This document shows positions 1 to 8,471 of a stretch of 64,000 nucleotides of DNA, piece by piece. Numbering within the stretch: position 1 is the stretch's first letter; the number at the start of each line of letters is the position of its first letter. The position numbers and the translations under genes are program-made. This DNA comes from Brevibacillus dissolubilis (GTDB lineage Bacteria > Bacillota > Bacilli > Brevibacillales > Brevibacillaceae). The notes below the pieces were generated by a model. That model worked only from the letters and a program-made list of their open reading frames with translations. It was not told the origin of the DNA and did no database searches. The stretch lies in NCBI RefSeq assembly GCF_006170445.1, contig NZ_VCNA01000009.1, positions 1 to 64,000 on the forward strand, written 5' to 3'.

Positions 1-131
1 CCGTTTTTACAATGAAGAGCGTCTGCAAATCAAATTAAACAAGCTGACCCCTATAGAATACAGGCGTCAGCTTGCGGCCTAACGGCCGGGGTTTTTCTTA
101 CTGTCTACAAAATAGGGTCTTGACCACAACA
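1..131 (+). mobile_element. 3' end of an IS3-family (IS150-like) insertion sequence
   Basis: The window opens inside the last codons of an IS3-family transposase. These are followed by a short AT/GC-mixed tail (83-131) of the kind that carries the right terminal inverted repeat in IS150-like elements. A small inverted repeat (41-48 with 65-72) lies within the coding end. The exact IS boundary cannot be set, because the left end is outside the window; it probably falls near 126-131. Confidence 0.6.
2..82 (+). CDS. IS3-family transposase OrfB, C-terminal fragment
   Basis: Partial gene entering from the left edge. The last 26 codons read RFYNEERLQIKLN..LTPIEYRRQLAA and end at TAA (80-82). This is the signature tail of the DDE integrase-type OrfB of IS150-group elements (N-x-R-x-Q-x-K-L-x-x-L-(T/S)-P-x-(E/Q)-(Y/F)-R). 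OrfB, usually made by frameshift with OrfA, catalyses cut-and-copy transposition. The catalytic DDE residues lie outside the window, so intactness cannot be judged. Confidence 0.75.
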   Translation, partial: RFYNEERLQIKLNKLTPIEYRRQLAA

Positions 132-180
132 TCCATAGCGGTCTTTTTGACGAGTTTTTTTCGCGTTATGGTTGGCTGTC

Positions 181-1644
181 TTACACCTGATAGACAGGCG
201 GCTCTTCTTCGGCTCTGTGATACAGCAGGTGACGATCCAGATTGCCCGGATGCTGGACATACAAAGGGCCCCAGGAAGGATTGCCGTCATGCATCGTCTT
301 GAGCAGGGTAATCATCCGGTCAAAAATGACGTCGATCTCGGCATTCTTCGAGACCGCTTCCGTCACGGCGGCAGCGACTACGTGAGCGGCATAGATTCCA
401 GAGCGTTGCGGGGCGGGCAGTGTGCCTGCCGTGGTCAAGAGTGGACGCAACAGAGCGACGATCCGCTCGTCTTTGTTTCTCCAGTTCTGAATCTCATCAA
501 GACTATGGTACTCGAGGCTCGCGAGCTTGCCCTTCATGATCGTGGTAGCGACAATCTTGGCGGAACGCTTGGCTTCGTCTGTATTGACCGCGACACCATT
601 CAAGCGGATGGTGGTGAGATCCTTGTCAACCTCTTGTTCAAGCAGTCGCTTCCATTCACGCGCCTGACTGAATCGAAGCATGCCGACTGCATAGGCTCCC
701 ATATATCCCCGCAGGATGTCGGCTGGATGCGGGTCAGATGCAGGTCCGCTGTTGCGCAGCGCTGGTTTGGCGGCATAAGCCGCGTTCAGCCCACGGAAAT
801 ATCCGATCAAACCGACTGCTGCCGCCGGACCCAAGTTAAGAATTCCTAAAATATCAGAAGCCGTTTCATCAATCCGGGTGGCCCAATACTCAGCCAGATC
901 ATTGCCCGCATTCTGCTCCAACAGTGCGCTTCTGACTTTGGCGGAGAGCTCTTCTAGCAATCCCTCATCGGCGTGCAGGATATCATGTCCGGTCACCTCA
1001 TGCGGAATCGCCGACCACGCTAAGAGACCCTGAGTAGCATTGACTGGTGGAAGATTCACAATGGCTGCTTCCAGACCAAAAACAGAGGTAGCGTCAATCG
1101 GCCATGTATACGGGCCGAACTCGGGACGTCCCCATTTGCCCAGCGCGGGGATGATGCTGTGATCCGGCGGCTTCACACCGCGACGGTCCTCTGCACTCAA
1201 GAAGCCGTCGTACAAGTCGCTGATCACCTCTTGGAAGGCATCGGTGGCTCTCTCCTGATAGCCTTCTCCGTTCTGCAGGATCGCCTGCGCGATGTCAAAC
1301 ATCAGAGCGGCTGCCCCCTCTCTGTGCGGATCGCTTACCAATACGTCCCGAAACCCGTCTGGCCCGAGCTGATCAAGCGTCTGGATAAACGGATTGACGA
1401 CAGACTCACGGTAGATCGGTGGGAACTTCGCACGTACCGCTTCGAGTCTGCCGCGCAATTGGTGAAAATCGGTCGGGTCAGCAGGCTCCGTGATGCTGCT
1501 GTTGAGGGTGGCTCGTCTGACTTCTTCGACGCAATTGGCCAGATTAGAAATGTCGGGTCGGCTGATCAGAATGGCTTCATGGGCTGCGGCAAGAGTTGCT
1601 TCATCTGCTCCAAGCATGTTGTTTCTGTTGATGGTTCCTTGCAT
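181..1644 (-). CDS. putative HExxxH-motif protein of unknown function
   Basis: A 487-residue, apparently cytosolic protein with no signal peptide or membrane segment; the family is not recognised. Near residue 215 it has HEVTGH (H-E-x-x-x-H), and about 40 residues later ETASD. That is the layout of a zinc site in some gluzincin-like metalloproteins, though the spacing differs from the classical HExxH. Flanking sequence is rich in Trp, Pro and His. ATG at 1644 is preferred over an in-frame TTG at 1650, because GGAGGTG sits 8 bases before the ATG. It stands alone between an IS remnant and a hemolysin III gene. A metal-dependent hydrolase is inference; a non-enzymatic role is equally possible. 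Confidence 0.6.
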   Translation of the reverse strand: MQGTINRNNMLGADEATLAAAHEAILISRPDISNLANCVEEVRRATLNSSITEPADPTDFHQLRGRLEAVRAKFPPIYRESVVNPFIQTLDQLGPDGFRDVLVSDPHREGAAALMFDIAQAILQNGEGYQERATDAFQEVISDLYDGFLSAEDRRGVKPPDHSIIPALGKWGRPEFGPYTWPIDATSVFGLEAAIVNLPPVNATQGLLAWSAIPHEVTGHDILHADEGLLEELSAKVRSALLEQNAGNDLAEYWATRIDETASDILGILNLGPAAAVGLIGYFRGLNAAYAAKPALRNSGPASDPHPADILRGYMGAYAVGMLRFSQAREWKRLLEQEVDKDLTTIRLNGVAVNTDEAKRSAKIVATTIMKGKLASLEYHSLDEIQNWRNKDERIVALLRPLLTTAGTLPAPQRSGIYAAHVVAAAVTEAVSKNAEIDVIFDRMITLLKTMHDGNPSWGPLYVQHPGNLDRHLLYHRAEEEPPVYQV

Positions 1645-1727
1645 GTTCAATGCACCTCCACCTACATCTTTCTCAGCATTCCGTCTTTTTACAAATGGTT
1701 GTTTTTTACAGGTGATCCTGCCTCATA

Positions 1728-1764
1728 CAAAAACCCTGCCAGGCTGATCAGCACAAGGCAGGGT
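1728..1764 (-). terminator. intrinsic terminator of the hemolysin III gene
   Basis: The stem CCCTGCC (1734-1740) pairs with GGCAGGG (1757-1763). Read on the minus strand it is followed by a run of Ts (plus-strand As 1729-1733), just beyond the stop of the hemolysin III-family gene. Confidence 0.75.
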
Positions 1765-1775
1765 CGAGTGATTGG

Positions 1776-2426
1776 TTATGAGATTGGCATCACATAGATA
1801 AAGATCATCAGAAAATGAAGCAGGGTTCCGGTCGCGACGAAGATATGGAATATTTCATGGAAACCAAACTTATTGGGGATAAAATTAAGCTTCTTGGTTC
1901 CATAGATGATGCCGCCGATCGTGTAGGCAACACCCCCTGCAATCATCAGCACAATCGCTTCCACCGGCAGGCTCTGTACCAGCTTGGCAAACGGGACGAC
2001 GGCGATCCAGCCGAGTGCCACATAGAACACGGTGGAGACGGAGCGAGGCAGGTTCATGAACCAGATTTTCATGGCAATTCCGATAAAGGATAAGACCCAG
2101 ACTGCGATCAGCATGGTCCATCTCCACGCGCCTTCCAGTCCGTAGTACAGTACAGGCGTGTAGGTTCCCGCGATCAAAAGGAAGATAGCCATATGGTCGA
2201 TTTTTCGCAGGACGAGCTCTTTTTCCGGGGTGGTGCGAATCCAGTGATAGATGGTGCTCGCCCCGTACAGGATGATGACGCTCGCACCGAAGATCGTCAT
2301 GGTGATCAGCTTGGACGGATTCTGGTACGATTCGAGGATCAAGAAGACGAGACCGACGATGCCTGCGAGGAATGGGACGAAGTGGGTCCAGGTGTTGACT
2401 GGTTCTTTCATCTTTAAAAATTTCAT
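1776..2426 (-). CDS. hemolysin III / PAQR-family membrane protein
   Basis: A 216-residue integral membrane protein of about seven hydrophobic segments. It matches the bacterial hemolysin III (YplQ/YqfA, PAQR) family: an early EPVNTWTHFVP segment, a conserved ASTIYHW motif, KIDHMAIFLLIAGTYTP and a C-terminal FHEIFHIFV segment. The His, Asp and Ser residues in these motifs form the putative zinc site of PAQR proteins. The start at 2426 (MKFLKMKEP) has GGAGG about 9 bases upstream; a longer reading from 2486 lacks a ribosome binding site. The molecular function of bacterial members is poorly defined; haemolysis has been shown only for some. Confidence 0.88.
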   Translation of the reverse strand: MKFLKMKEPVNTWTHFVPFLAGIVGLVFLILESYQNPSKLITMTIFGASVIILYGASTIYHWIRTTPEKELVLRKIDHMAIFLLIAGTYTPVLYYGLEGAWRWTMLIAVWVLSFIGIAMKIWFMNLPRSVSTVFYVALGWIAVVPFAKLVQSLPVEAIVLMIAGGVAYTIGGIIYGTKKLNFIPNKFGFHEIFHIFVATGTLLHFLMIFIYVMPIS

Positions 2427-2671
2427 GGGGTGAGCCTCCTGTGCATATAGATGGGTTCTATAAGATGACCGAAAAATGGAGTACATGGAATGTTGGATGG
2501 TATTTCGCTAATCATAACACAAACCCATGCGAGGCAGTCCCTGCAAATTGCAGTTATATTGTGACGATTTCATCAGGGCTCGAAGGAGAGCGCAAAAACG
2601 CCCCACAAAGCCCTTCCTCATGTCCCAAGGCTTCATGGAGCGTCTTTGTTTTCCATCAATCCGTTCCGAAT

Positions 2672-3496
2672 CTATAGAAAAATCCCTTCCAAATCCCGTT
2701 TCTCCACCTTGATCTCTACCCCGAGCCACTCTTCCCCGGTTGCTTTGAACATCTCAGCATCGCCGCTGGTGTAGAACAGATGCTCAGGCAACAGCAGACA
2801 GCCGTGATCGGCGGCATGGATATCCTGAATCGACAGAAGCGTGGACAGCTCGCGCGCGGTCTCTTCGGCTGAGCTGATCAGGGTGACCTCATCGCCGAAC
2901 ACCTCTTGGATCAACGGGGCAAGCAGAGGATAATGCGTACAGCCGAGGATCAGTGTGTCGATCTCTTCGTATTTGAGCGGGGCCAATGTCTCGTATACTA
3001 TCTGTCTCGCTTCTTCGGTATGAAGCATGCGGTTCTCTACCAGTGGGACGAAGGGTGGACAGGCGAGGCTGACGACGTACAGGTTGGGATTGATGCGGCG
3101 CAGGGCTTTTTCGTAGGCGCCGCTCTGTACGGTCATATTGGTGCCGATAATGCCGATCCGACCTGTGCGTGAAGCAGAGATAGCGGCACGTGCGCCCGGC
3201 TCGATCACGCCCAAGACAGGCAGTTGGGTGGATTGGCGCACTTCATTGAGCACGACAGCAGCAGCGGTGTTGCAGGCGATGACGAGTGCTTTCAGATCGT
3301 ATTGAAAAACGTAGCGGATCATTTGGTTGGTGAAGGTACGGATTTCTTCGGAGCTGCGCGGGCCGTAGGGGCAACGGGCATTGTCGCCGAAGTAGACGAT
3401 CCTCTCCTGCGGCAGCTGTCGCATCACTTCCCGTGCGACAGTCAGACCGCCGACACCTGAATCAATAATCCCGATCATTTTTTTTGGACTCATCAT
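2672..3496 (-). CDS. racE: glutamate racemase
   Basis: A 274-residue cytosolic enzyme that converts L-glutamate to D-glutamate for peptidoglycan (MurD substrate). The signatures are complete: IIDSGVGGLTV at the N-terminus (catalytic Asp-Ser), YFGDNARCPYG, the first catalytic cysteine in ACNTAAA and the second in GCTHYPLL. AGGAG lies 6-9 bases before tandem ATGs at 3496/3493; the upstream extension to 3535 has no ribosome binding site. It is monocistronic between the hemolysin III gene and the divergent SOD gene. murI is an alternative symbol. Confidence 0.95.
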   Translation of the reverse strand: MMSPKKMIGIIDSGVGGLTVAREVMRQLPQERIVYFGDNARCPYGPRSSEEIRTFTNQMIRYVFQYDLKALVIACNTAAAVVLNEVRQSTQLPVLGVIEPGARAAISASRTGRIGIIGTNMTVQSGAYEKALRRINPNLYVVSLACPPFVPLVENRMLHTEEARQIVYETLAPLKYEEIDTLILGCTHYPLLAPLIQEVFGDEVTLISSAEETARELSTLLSIQDIHAADHGCLLLPEHLFYTSGDAEMFKATGEEWLGVEIKVEKRDLEGIFL

Positions 3497-3649
3497 GAAT
3501 ATCTCCTTTTTTAGGGGGCGAAATGACAGAAGCATTTCTTCTGATTACGATATGCAATCGGTTTTCGGCCGTGTACCGGACGTGACATACACCCATTAGG
3601 CTCCTGTTTCATATCGATATAGAAGAAGATACGAAAGAGGAGGAGTAGG

Positions 3650-4600
3650 ATGAACCAGCCGTTGCAACATCTGATGGACTGGAGTGAGTGGGGACGCCAA
3701 TGGGTGCAGTATTTGCGCAACAACCCGGAGATGTCTGCCCACAAAAAGCATTTGGTCAAATTCGAGGCCGCCTTTACCGAGATTGGACGCAGGGCGGCGC
3801 ATGGGCTGACCAAGGATGGCGGCAAGAGCGTGGCTGAGCCGGAGATCCGCCACCTGACGGCACAGGCGGAGGACGTACAGACGAATTTTCATCAGTTTCT
3901 GCGTCTGGTGCAGGATTCCCGCTATGAACCGGCCAGTGGATGGCTTCGACTCGGTTCAGAAGAGAACCATCCGACCCCAGAGGAACCGGTACCCACAGGC
4001 GAGCATAAGCTGCCTCCTCTGCCCTATTCGTATGACGCGCTGGAACCCTATATCGATTCAGAGACGATGCGGCTGCACCATGACAGACACCACAAAAGCT
4101 ATGTAGACGGACTGAACAAAGCCGAGCAGATGATGGCGCTCGCCCGTTCAACCAATGAGTTCGACTTAATTAAGCACTGGGAGCGCGAAGCAGCCTTCCA
4201 CGGTGCGGGCCACTACCTGCATACCCTCTTTTGGAACATCATGAGTCCTGGTGGAGGCCGTCTCTCCCAAGGCCCGCTGCTCACGCAGATCAACAACGAT
4301 TTCGGCTCCTTCGACGCATTCAAGCGTCACTTCTCCAAAGCAGCGGAGACCGTAGAAGGCGGCGGCTGGGCTCTTTTGGTCTGGTCGACTCCAGCCAGAC
4401 GATTGGAGATCCTGCAGGCCGAGAAGCACCAGAACCACAGCCAATGGGAGAATGTCCCCCTGCTCGTGCTCGACGTCTGGGAGCATGCCTACTATCTGAG
4501 CTACCGCAATAACCGTCAAGCCTATATCGATGCTTGGTGGAACGTCGTCAACTGGTCATATGTCGAACAGCGCTTCGAGCAGGCACAAGGCACACCCTGA
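3650..4600 (+). CDS. sodF: Fe/Mn superoxide dismutase with N-terminal extension (SodF-like)
   Basis: A 316-residue protein. Residues from about 118 form a complete Fe/Mn-SOD: KLPPLPYSYDALEP, then metal ligands in MRLHHDRHHKSYV, YLHTLFWN and DVWEHAYYL (H, H, D, H). The first ~115 residues are a helical, charged extension absent from ordinary SODs but typical of Bacillus SodF/YojM-type proteins. It dismutates superoxide, presumably in the cytoplasm since no signal peptide is visible. The ribosome binding site is AGGAGGAG and the stop is followed by a strong terminator. Metal preference cannot be read by eye. Confidence 0.9.
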   Translation: MNQPLQHLMDWSEWGRQWVQYLRNNPEMSAHKKHLVKFEAAFTEIGRRAAHGLTKDGGKSVAEPEIRHLTAQAEDVQTNFHQFLRLVQDSRYEPASGWLRLGSEENHPTPEEPVPTGEHKLPPLPYSYDALEPYIDSETMRLHHDRHHKSYVDGLNKAEQMMALARSTNEFDLIKHWEREAAFHGAGHYLHTLFWNIMSPGGGRLSQGPLLTQINNDFGSFDAFKRHFSKAAETVEGGGWALLVWSTPARRLEILQAEKHQNHSQWENVPLLVLDVWEHAYYLSYRNNRQAYIDAWWNVVNWSYVEQRFEQAQGTP

Positions 4601-4628
4601 AGCAATAAACACAGATTCACTGACAAGA

Positions 4629-4668
4629 AAAAGAGCAACACCACGGCAAATGGTGCTTGCTCTTTTGT
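4629..4668 (+). terminator. intrinsic terminator after the SOD gene
   Basis: AAGAGCAACACCA (4631-4643) pairs with TGGTG-CTTGCTCTT (4651-4665), followed by Ts. Confidence 0.8.
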
Positions 4669-4789
4669 ATTGTACTGCAAAATTCGACCATTTTCTATTA
4701 GCCAAAATATAGTAAACCGATATATAATTAATAACATGTAAGAACATTTGGAATAAATGATAAAAAAACAAATGTAAGGAGGTTCGCCT

Positions 4790-5944
4790 ATGCAACGCCC
4801 ACTCTCTTGGCTCTTATCGCTTCTTCTCTGCTTCGTGCTCCTCACCCCGCAAGCGGCCTTGGCACATCCATTGAGTACAAGCTTCAGTGACATATCCATC
4901 TCGCCGTCTGGTGTAGATCTGTCGTTTTCCATTGACGATCTGTCTGTCATCGAGCTTCTGCCTGATGTGGATCTGAACAAAGACAACCTGATCGACGACA
5001 ACGAACGGATGGCCGCCACCACACAAATCGGTGATCTGGTCATCACCAACCTGTCCCTCTTCCTCGCTGATGAGATGCAATCCCCGATGGTACAAGCCGT
5101 AGAGAAGTCCGAGAAAAAAGGTAAGCCATTCATCACCGTCAAGCTGCTTTATTTGGACGTGAAACCCGATATCGCCATCAAGCTCCAAGATGATTTCTAC
5201 ACCTCAAACCAAAAGTCCAACTACGTCAACATGGTCTCCATCCGCGCTGGACAAGACTTCTCAGAAGCTATTCTGAAAGATTCCAACCGAGTATGGGAAA
5301 GCGTCATCAATCCGAAATGGGTCGCCGCAAGCACAGATGCTTCTGCCGCTGGGACGGCAACCGGAGAAACTGCGGAAACGGCCGGGTCGCATGAGACTCC
5401 TTCTACCTGGTGGGCATTCTTTACCCTCGGGATGGAGCATATCCTGTTCGGTTATGACCACCTGCTGTTCCTGTTTGCCCTGATCCTGTGCAAGCAGAGC
5501 TTCCGTCAATATCTGTCGATCATCACCTCGTTTACCATTGCACACAGTATCACACTGACACTGGCCGTGCTTGGCTATATCAACGTACCGGAAAGATTCA
5601 TCGAACTCGCCATCCCGATTAGCATCTGCTGGGTCGCCATCGAGAATATTATCCGTGATAAAGTGAACCACCGCTGGACGCTCACCTTCTTCTTCGGTTT
5701 GATCCATGGGATGGGCTTTGCCGGGATTTTGCAGGAGATGACGATTCCGAAGAGCCATATGATCACATCGCTGCTCAGCTTTAACCTCGGGATCGAGGTG
5801 ATTCAGCTGACCCTGATTGCTATCATCCTTCCGATTCTGTCCCGCCTGCAGGGATTTGCCCAATACAGACGCGGGGTAAGCATCGCCTCAACCGTCATTG
5901 TCGTATTGGGTGGGTTTTGGCTGTTTCAGCAGATTTTAGGATAG
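4790..5944 (+). CDS. HupE/UreJ-family membrane protein with extracytoplasmic N-domain
   Basis: A 384-residue protein with a signal peptide (residues 1-25, ending ALA-HP) and an extracytoplasmic domain up to about 200. The C-terminal multi-helix domain carries the HupE/UreJ_2 motifs: LGMEHILFGYDHLLFLFAL, TSFTIAHSITL and FFGLIHGMGFAG. These His/Asp/Glu-rich membrane motifs suggest divalent-metal transport, the role proposed for HupE and UreJ. The exposed domain has a DLNKDNLIDDNE segment (about residues 60-71) resembling an EF-hand/dockerin calcium loop. The start has AAGGAGG 8 bases upstream. No hydrogenase or urease genes are nearby, so the metal is unknown. Confidence 0.82.
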   Translation: MQRPLSWLLSLLLCFVLLTPQAALAHPLSTSFSDISISPSGVDLSFSIDDLSVIELLPDVDLNKDNLIDDNERMAATTQIGDLVITNLSLFLADEMQSPMVQAVEKSEKKGKPFITVKLLYLDVKPDIAIKLQDDFYTSNQKSNYVNMVSIRAGQDFSEAILKDSNRVWESVINPKWVAASTDASAAGTATGETAETAGSHETPSTWWAFFTLGMEHILFGYDHLLFLFALILCKQSFRQYLSIITSFTIAHSITLTLAVLGYINVPERFIELAIPISICWVAIENIIRDKVNHRWTLTFFFGLIHGMGFAGILQEMTIPKSHMITSLLSFNLGIEVIQLTLIAIILPILSRLQGFAQYRRGVSIASTVIVVLGGFWLFQQILG

Positions 5945-6085
5945 TCGTATGAAAACAAAAAAAGCAAGCAGAACGGCCTGGGTACAAAAGGCTCGTCTGC
6001 TTGCTTTTTTGGTGTTGAAATTCCATTTATCATCGTTACCTACGGCTACCCAGTTGACGATCCAATCGGTCCGTTGATAACTCAT
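5936..6085 (-). pseudogene. truncated phage tail-accessory gene remnant
   Basis: A short minus-strand frame begins with ATG directly after the stop of the 104-residue phage gene, behind a strong GGAGGTGAGC. It starts MSYQRTDW, the opening seen in many phage tail-fibre/appendage proteins (YxRTDW), and then runs through the hupE terminator hairpin into meaningless sequence. Only about 25 residues look genuine. It is best read as the decayed 5' end of the next tail gene, cut off by a deletion that brought hupE next to the prophage. Confidence 0.4.
5957..6012. terminator. bidirectional terminator between hupE-like gene and prophage remnant
   Basis: AAAGCAAGCAGA (5961-5972) pairs with TCTGCTTGCTTT (5996-6007), with A/T tracts on both sides. 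It serves the hupE-like gene on the plus strand and could stop minus-strand prophage transcription. Confidence 0.8.
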
Positions 6086-6400
6086 CTACGCGCTCACCTC
6101 CATTTTCAATGTAAAAACAAAAGCGACGAGCAGACCGCTGTCTCCTTTTGTAATCGTGGTTGGTTTGATCGCCAGCACCGAGCCGTCAGAGTCTAAGAGA
6201 CTGACGTTCTCTACCTGACCTTGTGCCTCGACATCATTGAGATAGACGTAGCTGGTCACTTGGTTCTCGGTAATGACGGTTTTGTGGATCGGGTAGATAT
6301 ACTGCTGGCCGTTCACCTTCACCTGCGCGTGACGGATATGTCCGCTCAGGTCGAGTAACAGCCGCTCCATTAACAAGGGTTGTATCACTGTTACTGTCAA
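6086..6400 (-). CDS. small phage tail-associated protein, function unknown
   Basis: A 104-residue protein predicted to start at TTG (6400), behind AGGAGG with 8-base spacing. Its start overlaps the stop of the preceding gpI-like gene (ATTGA). It has no signal peptide and a beta-rich look (HAQVKVNGQQYIYPIHKTVITENQ; SLLDSDGSVLAIKP). Its place after baseplate J and gpI in the tail module suggests a tail-fibre or baseplate accessory protein, but I do not recognise the family. Confidence 0.6.
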   Translation of the reverse strand: MTVTVIQPLLMERLLLDLSGHIRHAQVKVNGQQYIYPIHKTVITENQVTSYVYLNDVEAQGQVENVSLLDSDGSVLAIKPTTITKGDSGLLVAFVFTLKMEVSA

Positions 6401-6672
6401 TCCCTACACCTCCTGTTTCGAATAAAATGTATTGGTAAGCGGATATTCTCCCGCCGCTGTTCGATGCTGCTATTCTCGATGTCGCCAAAGTAAATCCAGT
6501 CCCAGATATCCAGCCCACATGCAGGGGAAGGGAGCAGAAACTGCTCCCCCAATTCTCAAATCATGGCCTTCTGGTATTCTGTCTCATCGCCCGACACCGT
6601 AACGTGCTTGATCGCCACTTGGTTTTCATACCAATACGGCGGCAGCTGCTCCCGATATCGAAGCGGGATCAT
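6397..6672 (-). pseudogene. phage tail protein I / YmfQ (XkdU)-like gene with in-frame TGA
   Basis: One frame runs from ATG 6672 (ATGA overlap with the baseplate J stop) to TGA 6397 (overlap with the next gene's TTG). It is interrupted by one in-frame TGA at 6556-6558 (codon 39). The first part reads MIPLRYREQLPPYWYEN; the second contains ACGLDIWDWIYFGD and EQRRENIR. That resembles the conserved core of YmfQ/DUF2313 tail proteins (xWGLDLWE...RR..I). At about 90 codons it is roughly half the usual length. The preserved coupling at both ends and the intact second half suggest a recent nonsense mutation in an already shortened gene. Confidence 0.55.
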
Positions 6673-7487
6673 GGGGATACTTCCAGATCAAGCGTTGCCA
6701 CTACTTTTTCCGGTACGTTGACATTGTCGGTTCCACCATTGAGCACATACTCGTGAAAATCAGTCACACCGTCAACGAAGAAGAGCGCCCCGATCTGTTG
6801 GTACACGATCAGTGAGCGCCCTTTGATGTAGTCTCGTATGCGTTTGGCAATCAATTGAATAGCGGAGTCACGTTTGCCGGCATCACTGAAGGTAAGCTTG
6901 ACCGCCACCTTCAACGGATAGACCGGAGCCGGATGGCAAGCGAGATCATGTCCTACGATTCGGCGGCTGATCCACAGCACCTTGCGTACCTCTTCGGCCA
7001 CCTCCTCTGAGACTGGCTGGCCGTCTGGATCGGTCAGGTACAAGTCGATAGACAGATCATTGCGCTCTTTTTCGATTGCGACCGCATTGCCGACACCCGG
7101 CACCATACGCGCCCAGACCTCGTAATCCGCACGACGGCCATTGCCTTCTTCGGTGCGGGTACGCTTCAAGATACGTTCGCGGTAGGTTTCGTCGTCTTCT
7201 CCCTCTTTACGCGTCAGGCCATCCCGATTTCCATGGGCATCCAGATACTCCCCCTCAGCTCGGACCAGAAAGCCTTGCAAAAAGGCATATTCAAGCAGCT
7301 GCTGGTTCTCGCTGATCTCCTCGGCGAATGGATACCACAAATCATAGAAAAACTCGCCTTCTGCTGTCGCCGGAGGAGTCTCTCCGCGCGCTTCATACAA
7401 CGCTTTGGCACGATTGGCCATCCGTTGGTAGACTTGATCCGGTGTTTCCCGCAAAATCGGCATTTGCGGCTTGTTCATCTTTTCCAT
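6669..7487 (-). CDS. phage baseplate J-like protein
   Basis: A 272-residue baseplate assembly protein J / XkdT homologue. In contractile tails it forms the baseplate wedge around the hub. Visible signatures are FLQGFLVRAEGEYLDAHG, GLTRKEGEDDETYRERIL and a later GNAVAIEKERNDLSIDLYLTDPDG. Typical XkdT proteins are about 340-350 residues, so this copy is short. It starts at ATG 7487, overlapping the upstream small gene by 13 bases, and its stop overlaps the gpI-like start. Sheath, tube and tape-measure genes are all missing here, so it cannot make a tail alone. Confidence 0.82.
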   Translation of the reverse strand: MEKMNKPQMPILRETPDQVYQRMANRAKALYEARGETPPATAEGEFFYDLWYPFAEEISENQQLLEYAFLQGFLVRAEGEYLDAHGNRDGLTRKEGEDDETYRERILKRTRTEEGNGRRADYEVWARMVPGVGNAVAIEKERNDLSIDLYLTDPDGQPVSEEVAEEVRKVLWISRRIVGHDLACHPAPVYPLKVAVKLTFSDAGKRDSAIQLIAKRIRDYIKGRSLIVYQQIGALFFVDGVTDFHEYVLNGGTDNVNVPEKVVATLDLEVSP

Positions 7488-7687
7488 ACATCCACTTCCA
7501 TTCTGGTCTCGCCACGCATCCCGAGTACGGACAGCGTGTGTGTGACCCTGTTTTGTTCAAAGCGTACGTCCTGCACATCGGCCTGTTCGATTTCACTGTG
7601 TGCCTCAAGCGCCTCCTGGATCTGGCAAAAATCAGCTGCAGCGCTTGTTGCACGGCTATCCCCTCCCTTCTTCCATAACAGATTCAT
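7475..7687 (-). CDS. short phage tail-module protein, possibly frameshifted
   Basis: A 70-residue frame between the gpD-like remnant and baseplate J. The C-terminal 45 residues (EALEAHSEIEQADVQDVRF..GETRMEVDVWKR) look like real coding sequence. The N-terminal part does not. In another frame, a GTG near 7650 behind GGGAGGGG begins QQALQLIFA and would join the good part by a one-base shift. It is therefore either an ATGA-coupled gene from 7687 or a frameshifted gene starting near 7650. The family is not recognised; by position it could be a gpW/XkdS-like baseplate component. Confidence 0.45.
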   Translation of the reverse strand: MNLLWKKGGDSRATSAAADFCQIQEALEAHSEIEQADVQDVRFEQNRVTHTLSVLGMRGETRMEVDVWKR

Positions 7688-8032
7688 CTGGTATTGCCCG
7701 CTTTAGGATCGTTATGCACCACAGTCACAGAGCGTGTCCACGGAATTTTCGACAATTCGGTGAGTTGCTTGGAAGCGATGTCGGAAAGGTTTTTCTCTTC
7801 CCCTGCATCGATTACCTTGTGCATTCGACCGATTTGTTTGATGAGCGTCAGATTTTCTTTTGTGACACTGGACGCGAACTGCTCTTTGTTGTATATCTCG
7901 ATGGTGACAGTGGTGAAAACCTTCTCGGTCGACTCGCCATAGGTACTGCCGCTCCGGATAGCGTTGGCCCGAAAAAGCAGGGCAGGAAAACTCAATTCCT
8001 TCCCGCACCATCAGGCTGGTCTCAATGAGCAT
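7684..8032 (-). pseudogene. late-control D / XkdQ-like fragment, frameshifted
   Basis: The tail end reads VTIEIYNKEQFAS, KQIGRMHKVIDAG, SDIASKQLTELSK and ends VHNDPKAGNTR. The pattern (index residues, helix, hub beta strand ending xxAGD) recalls XkdQ/gpD hub proteins, which are over 300 residues. The only frame with a convincing start (ATG 8032, MLIETSLMVREGIEF) is out of phase with the good C-terminal part, which has just a TTG at 7995. The pieces are probably a deletion remnant with a frameshift near 7935-7990. The XkdQ assignment is tentative. Confidence 0.4.
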
Positions 8033-8061
8033 AAGAAAACCCGCAGCGGCGAGCGGCGGGG
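8032..8061 (-). terminator. intrinsic terminator inside the prophage remnant
   Basis: On the minus strand CCCCGC pairs with GCGGG (plus coordinates 8056-8061 and 8040-8044), followed by TTTTCTT. It lies after the 127-residue gene, so the tail genes beyond it have no obvious promoter. Confidence 0.6.
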
Positions 8062-8087
8062 TATTGGAGATTCATATGGCAGGTTTT

Positions 8088-8471
8088 TTAGCTATCGATA
8101 TCAGCCCCACTGATGACAGAGAACATCATAGTAAAATGATGGCTGATGAGTGTTGCCGGTGTTCCGGAGGTTCTCCCTGTAAAAGGTACGTTCTCCTCGA
8201 TCACCAACGCGGTATCCCCTAATTTGACCGCTTGCTTCACAAGATCGAGTTCGACGGTCTTCTCTACCAGTTCGTTTACACGGGCTACGGACAGTTTGTG
8301 TGTGCGCTTGGTCGGCACATGTATGATAACCATTTCTTTTTTCCCCGGCTCTGCCGTGCTGTTCTGAATTGAGATGCACAGTTCATTCCCTCCAAGTCCC
8401 GGATATTTGGCTAACTGTTCCAAAGCACACGGCCTATTTTTAGCAAAATACGTTCCTTTGGCTTTCGCCAT
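8088..8471 (-). CDS. hypothetical protein in prophage remnant
   Basis: A 127-residue soluble protein beginning MAKAKGTYFAKNRPCALEQ. It has no signal peptide, no membrane segment and no motif I recognise. The ribosome binding site is weak, with an AGGA about 17 bases before the ATG. It lies between the ArpU operon terminator and a GC-rich terminator, so it seems to be its own transcription unit. By context it is a phage structural or accessory gene. Confidence 0.55.
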   Translation of the reverse strand: MAKAKGTYFAKNRPCALEQLAKYPGLGGNELCISIQNSTAEPGKKEMVIIHVPTKRTHKLSVARVNELVEKTVELDLVKQAVKLGDTALVIEENVPFTGRTSGTPATLISHHFTMMFSVISGADIDS

